A stretch of 24,995 nucleotides of DNA from Bacillota bacterium (GTDB taxonomy: Bacteria; Bacillota_C; Negativicutes; Sporomusales; Sporomusaceae), in contig JAEZQV010000185.1 in NCBI GenBank assembly GCA_023441125.1, forward strand, positions 1 through 24,995, read 5' to 3'. Below, in pieces: positions 8,230-16,103 of this stretch; position 1 is the stretch's first letter, and every line of letters begins with the position of its first letter. Below the pieces are notes generated by a model, which did no database searches, was not told the DNA's origin, and was given only the letters and a program-made list of their open reading frames with translations. The translations under genes were made by a program, and so were the position numbers.

Positions 8230-9170
8230 TTTATAACTCCCTTCTGCCATACCAGAACATGGTCGCGGACTTTAAATAAGAGTGTGATGAGAACGGAAAA
8301 AGTGACGGCAATCAGGATGAGACCCGCATAGACATTCGCATAGGCCATCATTTCCTTCTGCCAGTTGATATACCAGCCGATACCGTTTTTGACCCCCAGC
8401 ATCTCCGCGGTCATTAAGGTAATAAAGGAAGCACAAGTCCCGTTGAACAGGCCGATAAACATGTGCGGCATGGACGCCGGCACCCCCACCTTGAATATTT
8501 GCCAATATTTACCCGCCCCCAGTGTGCTGGATACTTCAAAGTAGGCATTCTGTACATTTAAAATGCCGCTGCTGGTCATAACCGTGGTGGGAAACCAAAC
8601 GGCAAGCGCAATTAAAAAGGCACTGGCGGAAAAGGTGGTGGGAAAGCTGATCAGTACTAAGGGAATCCAGGCGGTGGAAGGTATGGGACCCAAAACCCTG
8701 ATTAGCGGGTTGATCCAATAGCCGGCCCCTTTGCTGAAGCCGACGGCAATCCCGGTGGCGAAACCGGCAATAGCGCCAAAAAAGTAGCCTGTGAATAAAA
8801 GCTTGCCGGAAGACACCAGACAAAGGGCCAGAAATTCCCGGTCTTCCACGATAACCCCCAGGATCTTATCCAGCGTGGGAAAGTAGATAACCGGCAGTAA
8901 GCCAAGCTTTTTGGTTACCATGTTCAGCAGGTTTAAAAAGAGAATGGCTACGGCGACAAACAACGCCTGCTCTTCAATCCAGGCCTTGGCTTTAGGCTTA
9001 AAATAGGAGGCGACGGTCACAGTGGCAAAACCGGCCAGAAAACACGTTAAGAGATAAACAAAATAGGGGTGTTTTACCGGAATGTGCCTGCCGGCATTCA
9101 CCATGAAAATATCCACAATCATCGCTAAAGCGATCGATAAAACGGGTAGCCATATAATTGCTTTCTTCAT
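8223..9170 (-). CDS. ABC transporter permease, SsuC/TauC type, with extended N-terminus
   Basis: The 315-residue membrane protein belongs to the binding-protein-dependent permease family. The cytoplasmic loop that contacts the ATPase (the EAA region) reads SSTLGAGKYWQIFKVGVP and is followed by PHMFIGL. About 100 N-terminal residues holding three or more hydrophobic segments precede the usual domain, making it longer than typical SsuC (about 260). I chose the ATG at 9170 over the one at 9200 because AAGGG lies 6 bases upstream and the protein then begins with a standard MKK hydrophobic start. It is the first gene of a permease-ATPase-lipoprotein operon with its own promoter and leader. Confidence 0.88.
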   Translation of the reverse strand: MKKAIIWLPVLSIALAMIVDIFMVNAGRHIPVKHPYFVYLLTCFLAGFATVTVASYFKPKAKAWIEEQALFVAVAILFLNLLNMVTKKLGLLPVIYFPTLDKILGVIVEDREFLALCLVSSGKLLFTGYFFGAIAGFATGIAVGFSKGAGYWINPLIRVLGPIPSTAWIPLVLISFPTTFSASAFLIALAVWFPTTVMTSSGILNVQNAYFEVSSTLGAGKYWQIFKVGVPASMPHMFIGLFNGTCASFITLMTAEMLGVKNGIGWYINWQKEMMAYANVYAGLILIAVTFSVLITLLFKVRDHVLVWQKGVIKW

Positions 9171-9260
9171 AAATACCCTTCTTTCTGCAATTAAAACCAC
9201 AACTCTTCATGCCGCGCAACCCGCGCTCGCCAATCAACTCCCTCGGTGTGGCGAAAATAG

Positions 9261-9305
9261 AAAAAGGCCGAAAAAATGCTTTTTTAAAAAGCAATTTTTC
9301 GGCCT
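9261..9305 (-). terminator. Leader terminator/attenuator upstream of the transport operon
   Basis: The hairpin pairs AGGCCGAAAAA...GC with GC...TTTTTTCGGCCT and is followed by a T-tract. It lies after a good promoter (9389-9417) and 91 bases before the permease start, so transcription of the operon must pass through it. This placement suggests conditional attenuation. An alternative is that it only ends the DUF1847 transcript, with the promoter upstream fortuitous. Confidence 0.75.
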
Positions 9306-9327
9306 CTGATGTAGTAACCAGTCAGCC

Positions 9328-9351
9328 GCCAGCCGTTAACTACGGGCTGGC
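9328..9351 (-). promoter_or_regulatory. G/C-rich leader hairpin upstream of the terminator
   Basis: GCCAGCC and GGCTGGC form a 7-bp stem, extendable inward around an AGTTA loop. It sits between the predicted transcription start and the terminator at 9261-9305, where an antiterminator or ligand-binding element would be expected. The downstream GGCTGACTGG (9318-9327) only weakly resembles the TGATCAG boxes of the other leaders. Confidence 0.4.
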
Positions 9352-9388
9352 CTATATGTAAGTAAAAATTACTAAACGTTATGATGGT

Positions 9389-9417
9389 ATTATAGAATAT
9401 ATGACCTTTATTGTAAA
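9389..9417 (-). promoter_or_regulatory. Sigma-A-type promoter of the permease-ATPase-lipoprotein operon
   Basis: TTTACA (9412-9417) and a perfect TATAAT (9389-9394) are separated by 17 bases on the coding strand. It lies just after the DUF1847 stop codon and predicts a leader of roughly 210 bases before the permease. Confidence 0.75.
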
Positions 9418-9422
9418 GTCTC

Positions 9423-10103
9423 TCACACAATTTCTTTTTTCTGTAACAGGCGCTTATGATACGAATGCGCGGTATACAGGGCAGCTACCGGATTATGGCC
9501 GGTCACCCGGTCCTTTACCACCAGCGTGGTAACCAAGGCAGCCGAGTACTTTGTAAACAGCGAGTCATGGCCTACGCAAAGGCCGACAACCACATTCAAA
9601 TCGGTTTTCTGGTGATTCAGAATACGCGCCTGCAAAATCGGGTTACACATGGGTTCGTGATTGCCCGGCCGCAGCTTATGCTCTTCCAGCACCCCGATTG
9701 CCGTCTTGTCCACCGAGCCCACTTTACAGATTGCACTGTAATAGCTGAGGCCCTTCGCCGCCAGAATATCGGCGAAAATTTTCGCTTCCTCAATCAAGCC
9801 GGCGCAGGTCGCAATCCCAATCTTCCGGGCGCCGATCCGGTTGGCAAACTCGATGATTTCTTCCACCCTGGTCATTTTGCCATAGAATAACCCCTCGACC
9901 TGGGCCGATGCCCGGGCAACAATGGCATCCTGGCTATCACCCTGCAAATGCTGTTTGATTTCCTCAATATCATCGGCAATGGCATGGCCGTCATTGTCTT
10001 TGGTGGTCAGACAAAAGCCCGGGAACTCCCGGCTTCTGTTCCGACAGTTGTAAATCGTGCAGTCCGTGCAGCTTAAATTTTGTAAATCCTTTTTCTGACT
10101 CAT
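9423..10103 (-). CDS. DUF1847 cysteine-rich, probably metal-binding protein
   Basis: The 226-residue protein starts with a cysteine cluster of the form SCTDC-x4-C and a further cysteine in GFCLTT, resembling an Fe-S or zinc site. Later segments ATCAGL, AICKVG, PMCNPILQA and GLCVGHD add conserved-looking cysteines; the overall pattern matches the uncharacterised DUF1847 family of anaerobes. I chose the ATG at 10103 rather than the upstream frame extension to 10175 because GGGGGAG lies 6 bases before it and the extension runs through the terminator stem. It is a single-gene unit with its own promoter and leader. The function is unknown; a redox or metal-supply role for the adjoining iron-sulfur enzymes is only a guess. 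Confidence 0.8.
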   Translation of the reverse strand: MSQKKDLQNLSCTDCTIYNCRNRSREFPGFCLTTKDNDGHAIADDIEEIKQHLQGDSQDAIVARASAQVEGLFYGKMTRVEEIIEFANRIGARKIGIATCAGLIEEAKIFADILAAKGLSYYSAICKVGSVDKTAIGVLEEHKLRPGNHEPMCNPILQARILNHQKTDLNVVVGLCVGHDSLFTKYSAALVTTLVVKDRVTGHNPVAALYTAHSYHKRLLQKKEIV

Positions 10104-10148
10104 CAGGCTCCCCCTCACTGTTATTACTTGGTATCTACAGTATGAATT

Positions 10149-10187
10149 AAATAAAAAGACCGAAGATGTATACACATCCCCGGTCTT
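10149..10187 (-). terminator. Leader terminator/attenuator upstream of the DUF1847 gene
   Basis: AAGACCG and CGGTCTT pair, extended by GATGT/ACATC around a GTAT loop, and TTTTTATTT follows. A TTGATCAG box and CTGAAGACC stand directly upstream and at the stem base, matching the leaders near 13713 and 6395. With a promoter at 10258-10287 and the gene start 46 bases beyond, it lies in a 5' leader and so could be a regulated attenuator. Confidence 0.8.
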
Positions 10188-10257
10188 CAGTTATCTGATC
10201 AACCAAGTTCCTCGCTATTTTTAGCTTATTGAGCTTATTCATAACGATATTAGCACT

Positions 10258-10287
10258 AAAATACCATGGTTATAAATAGCTTGTCAA
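10258..10287 (-). promoter_or_regulatory. Sigma-A-type promoter of the DUF1847 gene
   Basis: A perfect TTGACA (10282-10287) stands 18 bases from TATTTT (10258-10263) on the coding strand, immediately after the stop of the HgdB-like gene. It predicts a leader of about 150 bases that includes the attenuator-like hairpin. Confidence 0.65.
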
Positions 10288-10303
10288 GTTCTATTTTGCG
10301 AAT

Positions 10304-11512
10304 TTACGCCAGCATCTCAATAAAAGCTTTGACCCTGGTTAGTACCTGTCCGGTCGGTTCCCCAACCTGAAAGGAACCTTCGAGACTGATGCTGGGAATT
10401 CCTTTTTGATGGAAGTACTCCCGCCACATTTCTTTGTCGACGCTGGCAAAGGAGCAGCCGATATAACCGTACAGCAACAGACCGCGGGCGTTGATCTTGT
10501 CAATTTCCTGTTCAATCACATTGCGGGCGTAAATACCCGCCCCGGCGCTCTGGTTGTCATAAATATAGCGCACCAGCGACTCCAGCGGCGGCACATCCTC
10601 CCGGTAATCCCGGAACGGAACGCCCCTGAGGCCCAGGATCGCGCCGCCGGCCTGGTCGATGGCCTCAAAAATACCGAATTCCTGACCGGTGCCATAGCCC
10701 CAGACCAGGGGAATAACCCGTTTTAAGTCGGCCGGGTCCACCGGTGTGGTCTCAAGCTCCGCAATCAGCTGATCGGCCATGGCTTCAAATTCCGCCGGCT
10801 TGCCAAAATAATTATTGAGCCCGATATTGAGGAGTAAAATAGTCGGCAGACTGCGGATATAAAACGGGTTCTTAATTCTAAGATCGAGAATTTTCCTCAC
10901 TTTGGCCAGCAAACGGTTTTTGCGCTGAATCTCGATGCGCAGCTGTTCTTCATTGATAACCCGGCTGCCGGTGAGCCATTCGACAACACCGTAAATCTGT
11001 TCCACAAAAAATTGAATCAATTGTTCCAGACGTTTCCCGTGCACGCCCGGCGCCCGGTAGAACACCTCCATATTATAAACATCATAGCCCTCTTTTTTCA
11101 TCAGTTCCCAGGCCTGGTTATACGGCTCGCAGGCCGAGCAGTTCCCCAGTATCCGCTTAATGCTTGATCCCCGGCGCCGGTGCCACTGGCCGACAGTACA
11201 TTTGACCATCGAACACGTTTCCACCGGAAATTGATAGTAGTCCTCGGCAATCAGCATGGCTTCCCGGTCGCTTAACCGGCCCATTTCACTGTACGCTACC
11301 GGAATGGTATCGCAGGCGTAGAGCAAAGGTACTTCCCAGCCAAGATTGCCGCTCCAGATCGCATTCTTTCGTCCCTCCAGGTAGGCCTTTTCCGCATCGG
11401 CGATATAAGCAGCCGATAAGTCAATCAATTTGCCGACAGCCGGCGAATACCCATGAACTTCCTTGGCATACTCCAAATAATCCAGTTGTGTATTTACTTC
11501 ATTTATGTTCAT
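10304..11512 (-). CDS. HgdB/double-cubane-type iron-sulfur protein (paralogue 1)
   Basis: The 402-residue protein belongs to the 2-hydroxyacyl-CoA dehydratase subunit D family (HGD-D), which includes dehydratases and the double-cubane cluster proteins that reduce small molecules with an ATPase partner. Cysteines shared by all four paralogues here are Cys100 and Cys105 (ETCSMVKCTVGQW), Cys128 (ACEPYN) and Cys353 (GYIGCSF); Cys67 and Cys125 are present only in some. Other shared blocks are SEMGRLSD, AEDYYQFP, NYFGKP and GQEFGI. I chose ATG 11512 over GTG 11518 because GAGGGG is 5 bases away and the N-terminus then aligns with the paralogues. It ends the long operon. Reductase function is inferred; a classical dehydratase is less likely because no CoA-transferase is seen. 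Confidence 0.85.
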   Translation of the reverse strand: MNINEVNTQLDYLEYAKEVHGYSPAVGKLIDLSAAYIADAEKAYLEGRKNAIWSGNLGWEVPLLYACDTIPVAYSEMGRLSDREAMLIAEDYYQFPVETCSMVKCTVGQWHRRRGSSIKRILGNCSACEPYNQAWELMKKEGYDVYNMEVFYRAPGVHGKRLEQLIQFFVEQIYGVVEWLTGSRVINEEQLRIEIQRKNRLLAKVRKILDLRIKNPFYIRSLPTILLLNIGLNNYFGKPAEFEAMADQLIAELETTPVDPADLKRVIPLVWGYGTGQEFGIFEAIDQAGGAILGLRGVPFRDYREDVPPLESLVRYIYDNQSAGAGIYARNVIEQEIDKINARGLLLYGYIGCSFASVDKEMWREYFHQKGIPSISLEGSFQVGEPTGQVLTRVKAFIEMLA

Positions 11513-11553
11513 AGACACCCCTCGCTTTCCCTTGTTGTGGCCTGAATATACTG

Positions 11554-12561
11554 CTACTTTTTGTAATACGGGTTAAATTCGTTGGTATAGATCTGTTCCG
11601 GCTTGATATCGCCCTTAATTTCCCCGAAATCTTTCAGCAGCTTGATCCAGACGGTGACAGTTTCTTCCCGGATCAAGCCATTGGGCGTATAATAACCTCT
11701 TTTAATTTTCTTAGGATCAACATTGCCCCGTTTGGCGGTAATTTCGGCAGCCTTGTCGGGATTGGCATTAATCCAGTTGTGCGTCTTCACCATAGCGGCC
11801 ACATACCGTTTTACGACATCCGGTTTTTCTTTAATGAATTTTTCACTAAAATAGGCCGGTGTCTCGCCGCCGATATCCTGCCAGACATCATAGTCGCTGA
11901 ACATGACCCGGAATTCTTTAGTGGCTTCTATTTGCCAGGGATCCCGGTGGAAGCCGGCGACATCAATTTCTTTTTGCCGCAACGCCTGTTCCATCATGGT
12001 CTCCGGTAAAACGGTAAACTGGATTTTGTTCTTGGGGTCGTCTATACCGGCGTTTTTTAAATAGGCCAGCGGCGTATATTCATGGCAGCCCCCGGACAAT
12101 GACAAGCCAACGCGCTGGCCGGCAAGGTCCTGCGGCGTCCGCAACGGACTGTCGGCCAGCGTGATATAGACCATATGCGGTATATCTCTGGTGGTTTCGG
12201 TGCCGCCGACAACGGCCTTGATCCTGGCGCCGGCGGAAATGCCGGCAATGGTCCGGTTAATATGCGCGCCGCCGATGTCAATTTTCCCGGCTATAACGGA
12301 TGCCACCAGCTGGGTAGACGGAATAACGCCGACATACTCGAATTGAATGCCTTGTTCGTCAAAAAAGCCCAGCTCCTCCCCTACCCAGACATCAATGGTC
12401 GAGCGGACGTCCGTAGTGGTGGGAATTCGCAATATGTCATACTGCCTGGCGGCGGTACCGGCGGCACCTTGCTCTCTGCCCCGGGAACAACCCCCTGCAG
12501 TCAAAGCCAAAAGCACTAGAATCACAAACGCACCAATAATAATAAGGATACTTTTCTTCAC
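11554..12561 (-). CDS. ABC substrate-binding lipoprotein, NMT1/TauA type (copy 2)
   Basis: The 335-residue exported binding protein has a membrane-spanning signal and a lipidation cysteine at about residue 25 (TAGGC). It is one of four close paralogues in the window that share GAHINRTIAGISAGA, a conserved GGCxEY (here GGCHEY), SEKFIKEKPDVV and the C-terminal YTNEFNP. The start is GTG; an in-frame stop two codons upstream excludes a longer form, and AGAGG nearly abuts it, so translation may be weak. It lies 29 bases after copy 3 and 41 bases before an HgdB-like gene, which suggests that it supplies that enzyme's substrate. The ligand is unknown. Confidence 0.88.
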   Translation of the reverse strand: MKKSILIIIGAFVILVLLALTAGGCSRGREQGAAGTAARQYDILRIPTTTDVRSTIDVWVGEELGFFDEQGIQFEYVGVIPSTQLVASVIAGKIDIGGAHINRTIAGISAGARIKAVVGGTETTRDIPHMVYITLADSPLRTPQDLAGQRVGLSLSGGCHEYTPLAYLKNAGIDDPKNKIQFTVLPETMMEQALRQKEIDVAGFHRDPWQIEATKEFRVMFSDYDVWQDIGGETPAYFSEKFIKEKPDVVKRYVAAMVKTHNWINANPDKAAEITAKRGNVDPKKIKRGYYTPNGLIREETVTVWIKLLKDFGEIKGDIKPEQIYTNEFNPYYKK

Positions 12562-12590
12562 CCTCTAACCACTCACTTTCTCATCCATGC

Positions 12591-13604
12591 CTACTGTTGA
12601 TAATTGGGGTTAAATTCATTGGTATAAATCTGTTCCGGTTTAATGCCGGGCTTGATTTCGCCAAATTCGGTTAACAGCTCGATCCAGACCTGCACGGTTT
12701 CAGCTTTTATGATTCCATCCGGCGCAAAATAGCGTATTTTGACTTTACTGGGCTCCAGATTAGCCCGCTTGGCGGTAATTGCAGCGGCCTCCTGGGGGTG
12801 GGCATTTTGCCAGTTGATGGTTTTGGCCATCGCCGCGACAAAGCGTTTAACCACATCCGGTTTTTCTTTAATAAACTTCTCCGTAAAATACAACGGCGTG
12901 GCGCCGGCGATTGTGCCCCACGGCTCATAATCACTAAACAGATAATCAAATTCCGGGTTCACCTTGAGGTCGGCCGGCAGCCGGTTAAAGCCGGCAATGT
13001 CAACCTCCCCCTGACGCAAGGCCTGCTCCATCAGCGTTTCCGGCATGATAATGATTTCAAATTTTCTCCGGGGATCTTTTATCCCGCCGGTGCGCATATA
13101 ACCGTACGGGATATATTCATTGCAGCCGCCATAAGTAGTGATACCGATCTTTTTGCCGATAAGATCCTGTGGTCCTTTTATCGGGCTGTTTTTGCGCGTT
13201 ATGTAAGTATGATGCGGTATTGCTGCCGTGGTTTCCGACTGCGCCACTACCGCCTTTATTCGCGCGCCGGCCGAGATGCCGGCAATCGTCCGGTTGACAT
13301 GCGCGCCGCCCACGTCAATTTTGCCGGCCACAACCGAGGCCACCAGCTGGCCGCTGGGCACGGTGCCCGCGTAATTTAATTTAATTCCCTGCTCCTCAAA
13401 GTAGCCCAGTTCCTCGCCAACCCAGTAAATAACGGTGGAAGTAACGTCAACAGGCGTAGGAATCCTGATTTCGTCGTACTTTTTGCCGGCAGCACTACCG
13501 GTATCCTGTCCGGTGTTACTGTTCGCGCAGCCTGCTCCCCACACCAGTACGCCTACCAGCAAGACACCATAGATTATCTGTCGCAGCCGGGTTCGCTTTG
13601 CCAT
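12591..13604 (-). CDS. ABC substrate-binding lipoprotein, NMT1/TauA type (copy 3)
   Basis: The 337-residue paralogue has an N-terminal MAKRTR basic segment, a hydrophobic stretch and the likely lipidation Cys26 (WGAGC). It shares GGAHVNRTIAGISAGA, GGCNEY and the YTNEFNP tail with copies 2, 4 and 5. I chose the ATG at 13604 over 13634 because AAAGGAGG stands 7 bases upstream. Between it and copy 4 is a 187-base gap holding a strong terminator-like hairpin, so it may be expressed separately or at a different level from the genes before it. Adjacent copies look like products of tandem duplication. Confidence 0.88.
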   Translation of the reverse strand: MAKRTRLRQIIYGVLLVGVLVWGAGCANSNTGQDTGSAAGKKYDEIRIPTPVDVTSTVIYWVGEELGYFEEQGIKLNYAGTVPSGQLVASVVAGKIDVGGAHVNRTIAGISAGARIKAVVAQSETTAAIPHHTYITRKNSPIKGPQDLIGKKIGITTYGGCNEYIPYGYMRTGGIKDPRRKFEIIIMPETLMEQALRQGEVDIAGFNRLPADLKVNPEFDYLFSDYEPWGTIAGATPLYFTEKFIKEKPDVVKRFVAAMAKTINWQNAHPQEAAAITAKRANLEPSKVKIRYFAPDGIIKAETVQVWIELLTEFGEIKPGIKPEQIYTNEFNPNYQQ

Positions 13605-13676
13605 ACATCCGCCTCCTTTACGGCTAAAAACCATTTAACATAATTCTGCTTACACTGCCGCAGCCGCTGCTATATG

Positions 13677-13713
13677 AAAAAAGAAGGCCGGAATGTCTCC
13701 ACTCCTGGCCTTC
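13677..13713 (-). terminator. Intrinsic terminator or attenuator upstream of lipoprotein copy 3
   Basis: On the coding strand GAAGGCC and GGCCTTC enclose GGAGTG/CATTCC around a GAGA loop, followed by a T-rich tract. A CTGATCAG box (13723-13730) and TTGTTAAG lie just upstream; TCAG of the box can pair with CTGA at the stem base, which would compete with the terminator. A CAACTG/CAGTTG hairpin around the box offers a further alternative. The next start codon is 73 bases downstream. Confidence 0.8.
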
Positions 13714-13791
13714 AGCTTAACAACTGATCAGCAGTTGCCTATACCCGCAACACTGATATATGAACTTTTCTGGTTATCCGCCCTGTGATTC

Positions 13792-14814
13792 CTATTTTTT
13801 GGCCTGGGGATTAAACTCGTTGGTGTAAATCTGCTCTGGTTTGATATCGCCTTTTATTTCGCCAAAATCGGTGAGCAGCTTGATCCACACCGTTACGGTA
13901 TCATCAAGAATTAACGCATCTTTAGCATAATAGCCGGGCTTGATGGTTTTGGGATCAACATTAGCCCGGTTGGCCGTGATTTCAATCGCTTTGTCCGGGT
14001 TGGCATTCATCCAGTTGTTGGTCTTAGCCACAGCCGTTACGAACCGTCTGACTACATCCGGTTTCTCTTTAATAAACTTTTCGGAAAAATACGCTGGCGT
14101 AGCGCCGCCAATGGTTTCCCAGACATCATAATCACTGAACAGTACGGTAAACTCGCCCTTTTCTTTGATAAAGTCCGGTGTCTTATGCAGCATGGCCAGG
14201 TCGATATCCCCTTGCCGCAAAGCCTGATCCAGTTGTGATTCCGGCATAACGATGATTTGCACTTTGCTCTTGGGATCCACTATCCCGTTTTTCTTCATAA
14301 ATGCATACGGCGTATATTCGTTGCAGCCGCCGATAAGCGGGATGCCGATTTTTTTGCCTACCATATCCTGCGCACTTTTTAGCGGACTGTTTTTAGTAAC
14401 TACCCCGATCATATGCGGGATAGCCTGCGTAGTCTCGGTGTTGGCCGCTACCGCCTTGATTTTGGCGCCGGCGGAAATGCCGGCAATGGTTCTGTTGATA
14501 TGGGCACCGCCCACATCAAGTTTTCCGGCCACCACTGAAGCCACCAATTGTGTGGAAGGAACCACCCCGGCGTAGTCAAGCTTTATTCCCTGTTCGGCAA
14601 AAAAGCCAAGTTCATCCCCCACATAATAAACGGAAGGACTGGTAGGCGCGCTTGGCGTGGCTACCCGGATGATATCAGGCTGTTTAGCTGTATTGCCGGT
14701 ATTGGCGGTAGCCGGTTGCTTTTGGGCACAACCGCCAGTCAGCAGCAAAAGAACCATTGCCGCTATAAGCATACCCGTCAGCTTGGTCCTGGGACTTTTC
14801 GTCAAATGCACCAC
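13792..14814 (-). CDS. ABC substrate-binding lipoprotein, NMT1/TauA type (copy 4)
   Basis: The 340-residue protein has a signal peptide and a good lipobox LTGGC (Cys29). It carries the family-specific GGAHINRTIAGISAGA, GGCNEYTPYAF, SEKFIKEKPDVV and YTNEFNP blocks. The start is a GTG at 14814 or the next GTG three bases on; the ribosome binding site (AGGGA) is weak, so the exact start is uncertain by one codon. It follows an HgdB-like gene by 28 bases. Compared with its paralogues the ligand-pocket segment differs (AMLHKTPDF where others have AGFHK or AGFNR), hinting at different specificity. Confidence 0.87.
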   Translation of the reverse strand: MVHLTKSPRTKLTGMLIAAMVLLLLTGGCAQKQPATANTGNTAKQPDIIRVATPSAPTSPSVYYVGDELGFFAEQGIKLDYAGVVPSTQLVASVVAGKLDVGGAHINRTIAGISAGAKIKAVAANTETTQAIPHMIGVVTKNSPLKSAQDMVGKKIGIPLIGGCNEYTPYAFMKKNGIVDPKSKVQIIVMPESQLDQALRQGDIDLAMLHKTPDFIKEKGEFTVLFSDYDVWETIGGATPAYFSEKFIKEKPDVVRRFVTAVAKTNNWMNANPDKAIEITANRANVDPKTIKPGYYAKDALILDDTVTVWIKLLTDFGEIKGDIKPEQIYTNEFNPQAKK

Positions 14815-14842
14815 ATCCCTGTACTATTGTTTAGCTGCATAA

Positions 14843-16057
14843 TTAGCTCGCCAGCATTTCCACAAAGGCTTTTACCCGGGTGAGTACCTGGCCGCTGGGC
14901 GCCCCGGTCTGGAATGACCCTTCCAGATTAATGCTCGGGATGCCTTTCTCATGAAAGTACTTGCGCCACATTTCCCGGTCCACGCTTGCGAAAGAGCAGC
15001 CGATGTAGCCATAAAGGATAATGCCCCGGGCGCTTAATTTATTGACCTCATGCTCCAGGACATTGCGCGCGTAGACACCCGCGCCCGCGCCGGCATTGTC
15101 GTACACCCACCGGGCCAGCGCTTCCACCGGCGGCACATCTTCCCGGTAGAGTTTAAACGGCACGCTGCGCAATCCTAAGAGCGCCCCGCCAGCTTGGTCA
15201 ATGGCTTCATAAATGCCGAATTCCTGACCCGTTCCCCCCGCCCAGACCAGGGGAATGACATTTTTTAAATCGTCGGCATTGACCGGCTTATTTGCCAATT
15301 CTTCAATCAGTAAATCAATGGCCGCCTCGTATTCTTCCGGCTTGCCGAAATAATTGTTCAAACCGATATTCAGCATGAGGATGGTTGCCAGGCTGCGCAC
15401 GTAGAAGGGATGCCGCCGCCTTAGTTCCAGCACGGTCCGCAGTTTGTTCAGCAGGCGGTTTTTCCGCTGAATTTCAAGCCGCAGTTTATCTTCATCGATG
15501 TTGCGGCTGCCGGTCAGCCACTCGATTACATCATAAATCTGCTCAATAAAAAACGTAATCAGCTCTTCCAGCCGTTTGCCCTCGACAGTGGGTCCGCGGT
15601 ACACCACATCATTGTTGTATACATCATACCCTTCGCGCTTCATGATTTCCCAGGCCAGGTTGTAGGGTTCGCAGGCCGAGCTGTTGCCCAGGATGCGGTT
15701 GATGGTCGTGGTATTGCGGCGCAAATGCCATTGACCGACCGTGCATTTCACCATGGAGCAGGTCTCCACCGGAAACTGGTAATAGTCTTCGGCAATCAGC
15801 ATCACCTCTTTATCGCTTAACCGGCCCATCTCGCTGAAGGCCACCGGTATGGTATCGCAGGCATAGATAACCGGAACTTCCCAGCCGAAAGCCTGGCTCC
15901 AGACAGCCTTTTTCCGGCCTTCCCGGAAAGCTTGTTCAGCATCGGCCACATAAGACTCGGACAAATCCAACAGCTTGTTGACCGCCGGTGAATAACTATG
16001 CACCCGTTTGCAATGCTCCACATAATCGCGCTGACTCTGAATGTCATCAATTTCCAC
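14843..16057 (-). CDS. HgdB/double-cubane-type iron-sulfur protein (paralogue 2)
   Basis: The 404-residue member of the HGD-D family shows the shared cysteines Cys100, Cys105 (CSMVKC), Cys129 (SSACEPYN) and the C-terminal GYIGCSF, plus Cys67 (YACDTIP) that it shares only with paralogue 1. The start is GTG at 16057 with AGGAGG 6 bases upstream; a second GTG two bases earlier is out of frame. It lies 46 bases after paralogue 3 and 28 bases before lipoprotein copy 4. It may form homodimers or pair with a neighbouring paralogue, since dehydratases of this family are heterodimers while double-cubane proteins are homodimers. Confidence 0.85.
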   Translation of the reverse strand: MEIDDIQSQRDYVEHCKRVHSYSPAVNKLLDLSESYVADAEQAFREGRKKAVWSQAFGWEVPVIYACDTIPVAFSEMGRLSDKEVMLIAEDYYQFPVETCSMVKCTVGQWHLRRNTTTINRILGNSSACEPYNLAWEIMKREGYDVYNNDVVYRGPTVEGKRLEELITFFIEQIYDVIEWLTGSRNIDEDKLRLEIQRKNRLLNKLRTVLELRRRHPFYVRSLATILMLNIGLNNYFGKPEEYEAAIDLLIEELANKPVNADDLKNVIPLVWAGGTGQEFGIYEAIDQAGGALLGLRSVPFKLYREDVPPVEALARWVYDNAGAGAGVYARNVLEHEVNKLSARGIILYGYIGCSFASVDREMWRKYFHEKGIPSINLEGSFQTGAPSGQVLTRVKAFVEMLAS

Positions 16058-16103
16058 ACTATTCCTCCTCGCTAAAATTTAACTACACATTCACAAGCTT
16101 TTC

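Noticed and set aside
9261..10187. ANTAR-type dual-hairpin antitermination target
   Set aside because: I looked for paired hexaloops with A at position 1 and G at position 4 upstream of the terminators and found no convincing pair.
13741..13791. Possible promoter upstream of lipoprotein copy 3
   Set aside because: TTCATA and TATAGG are only 15 bases apart and match consensus poorly.
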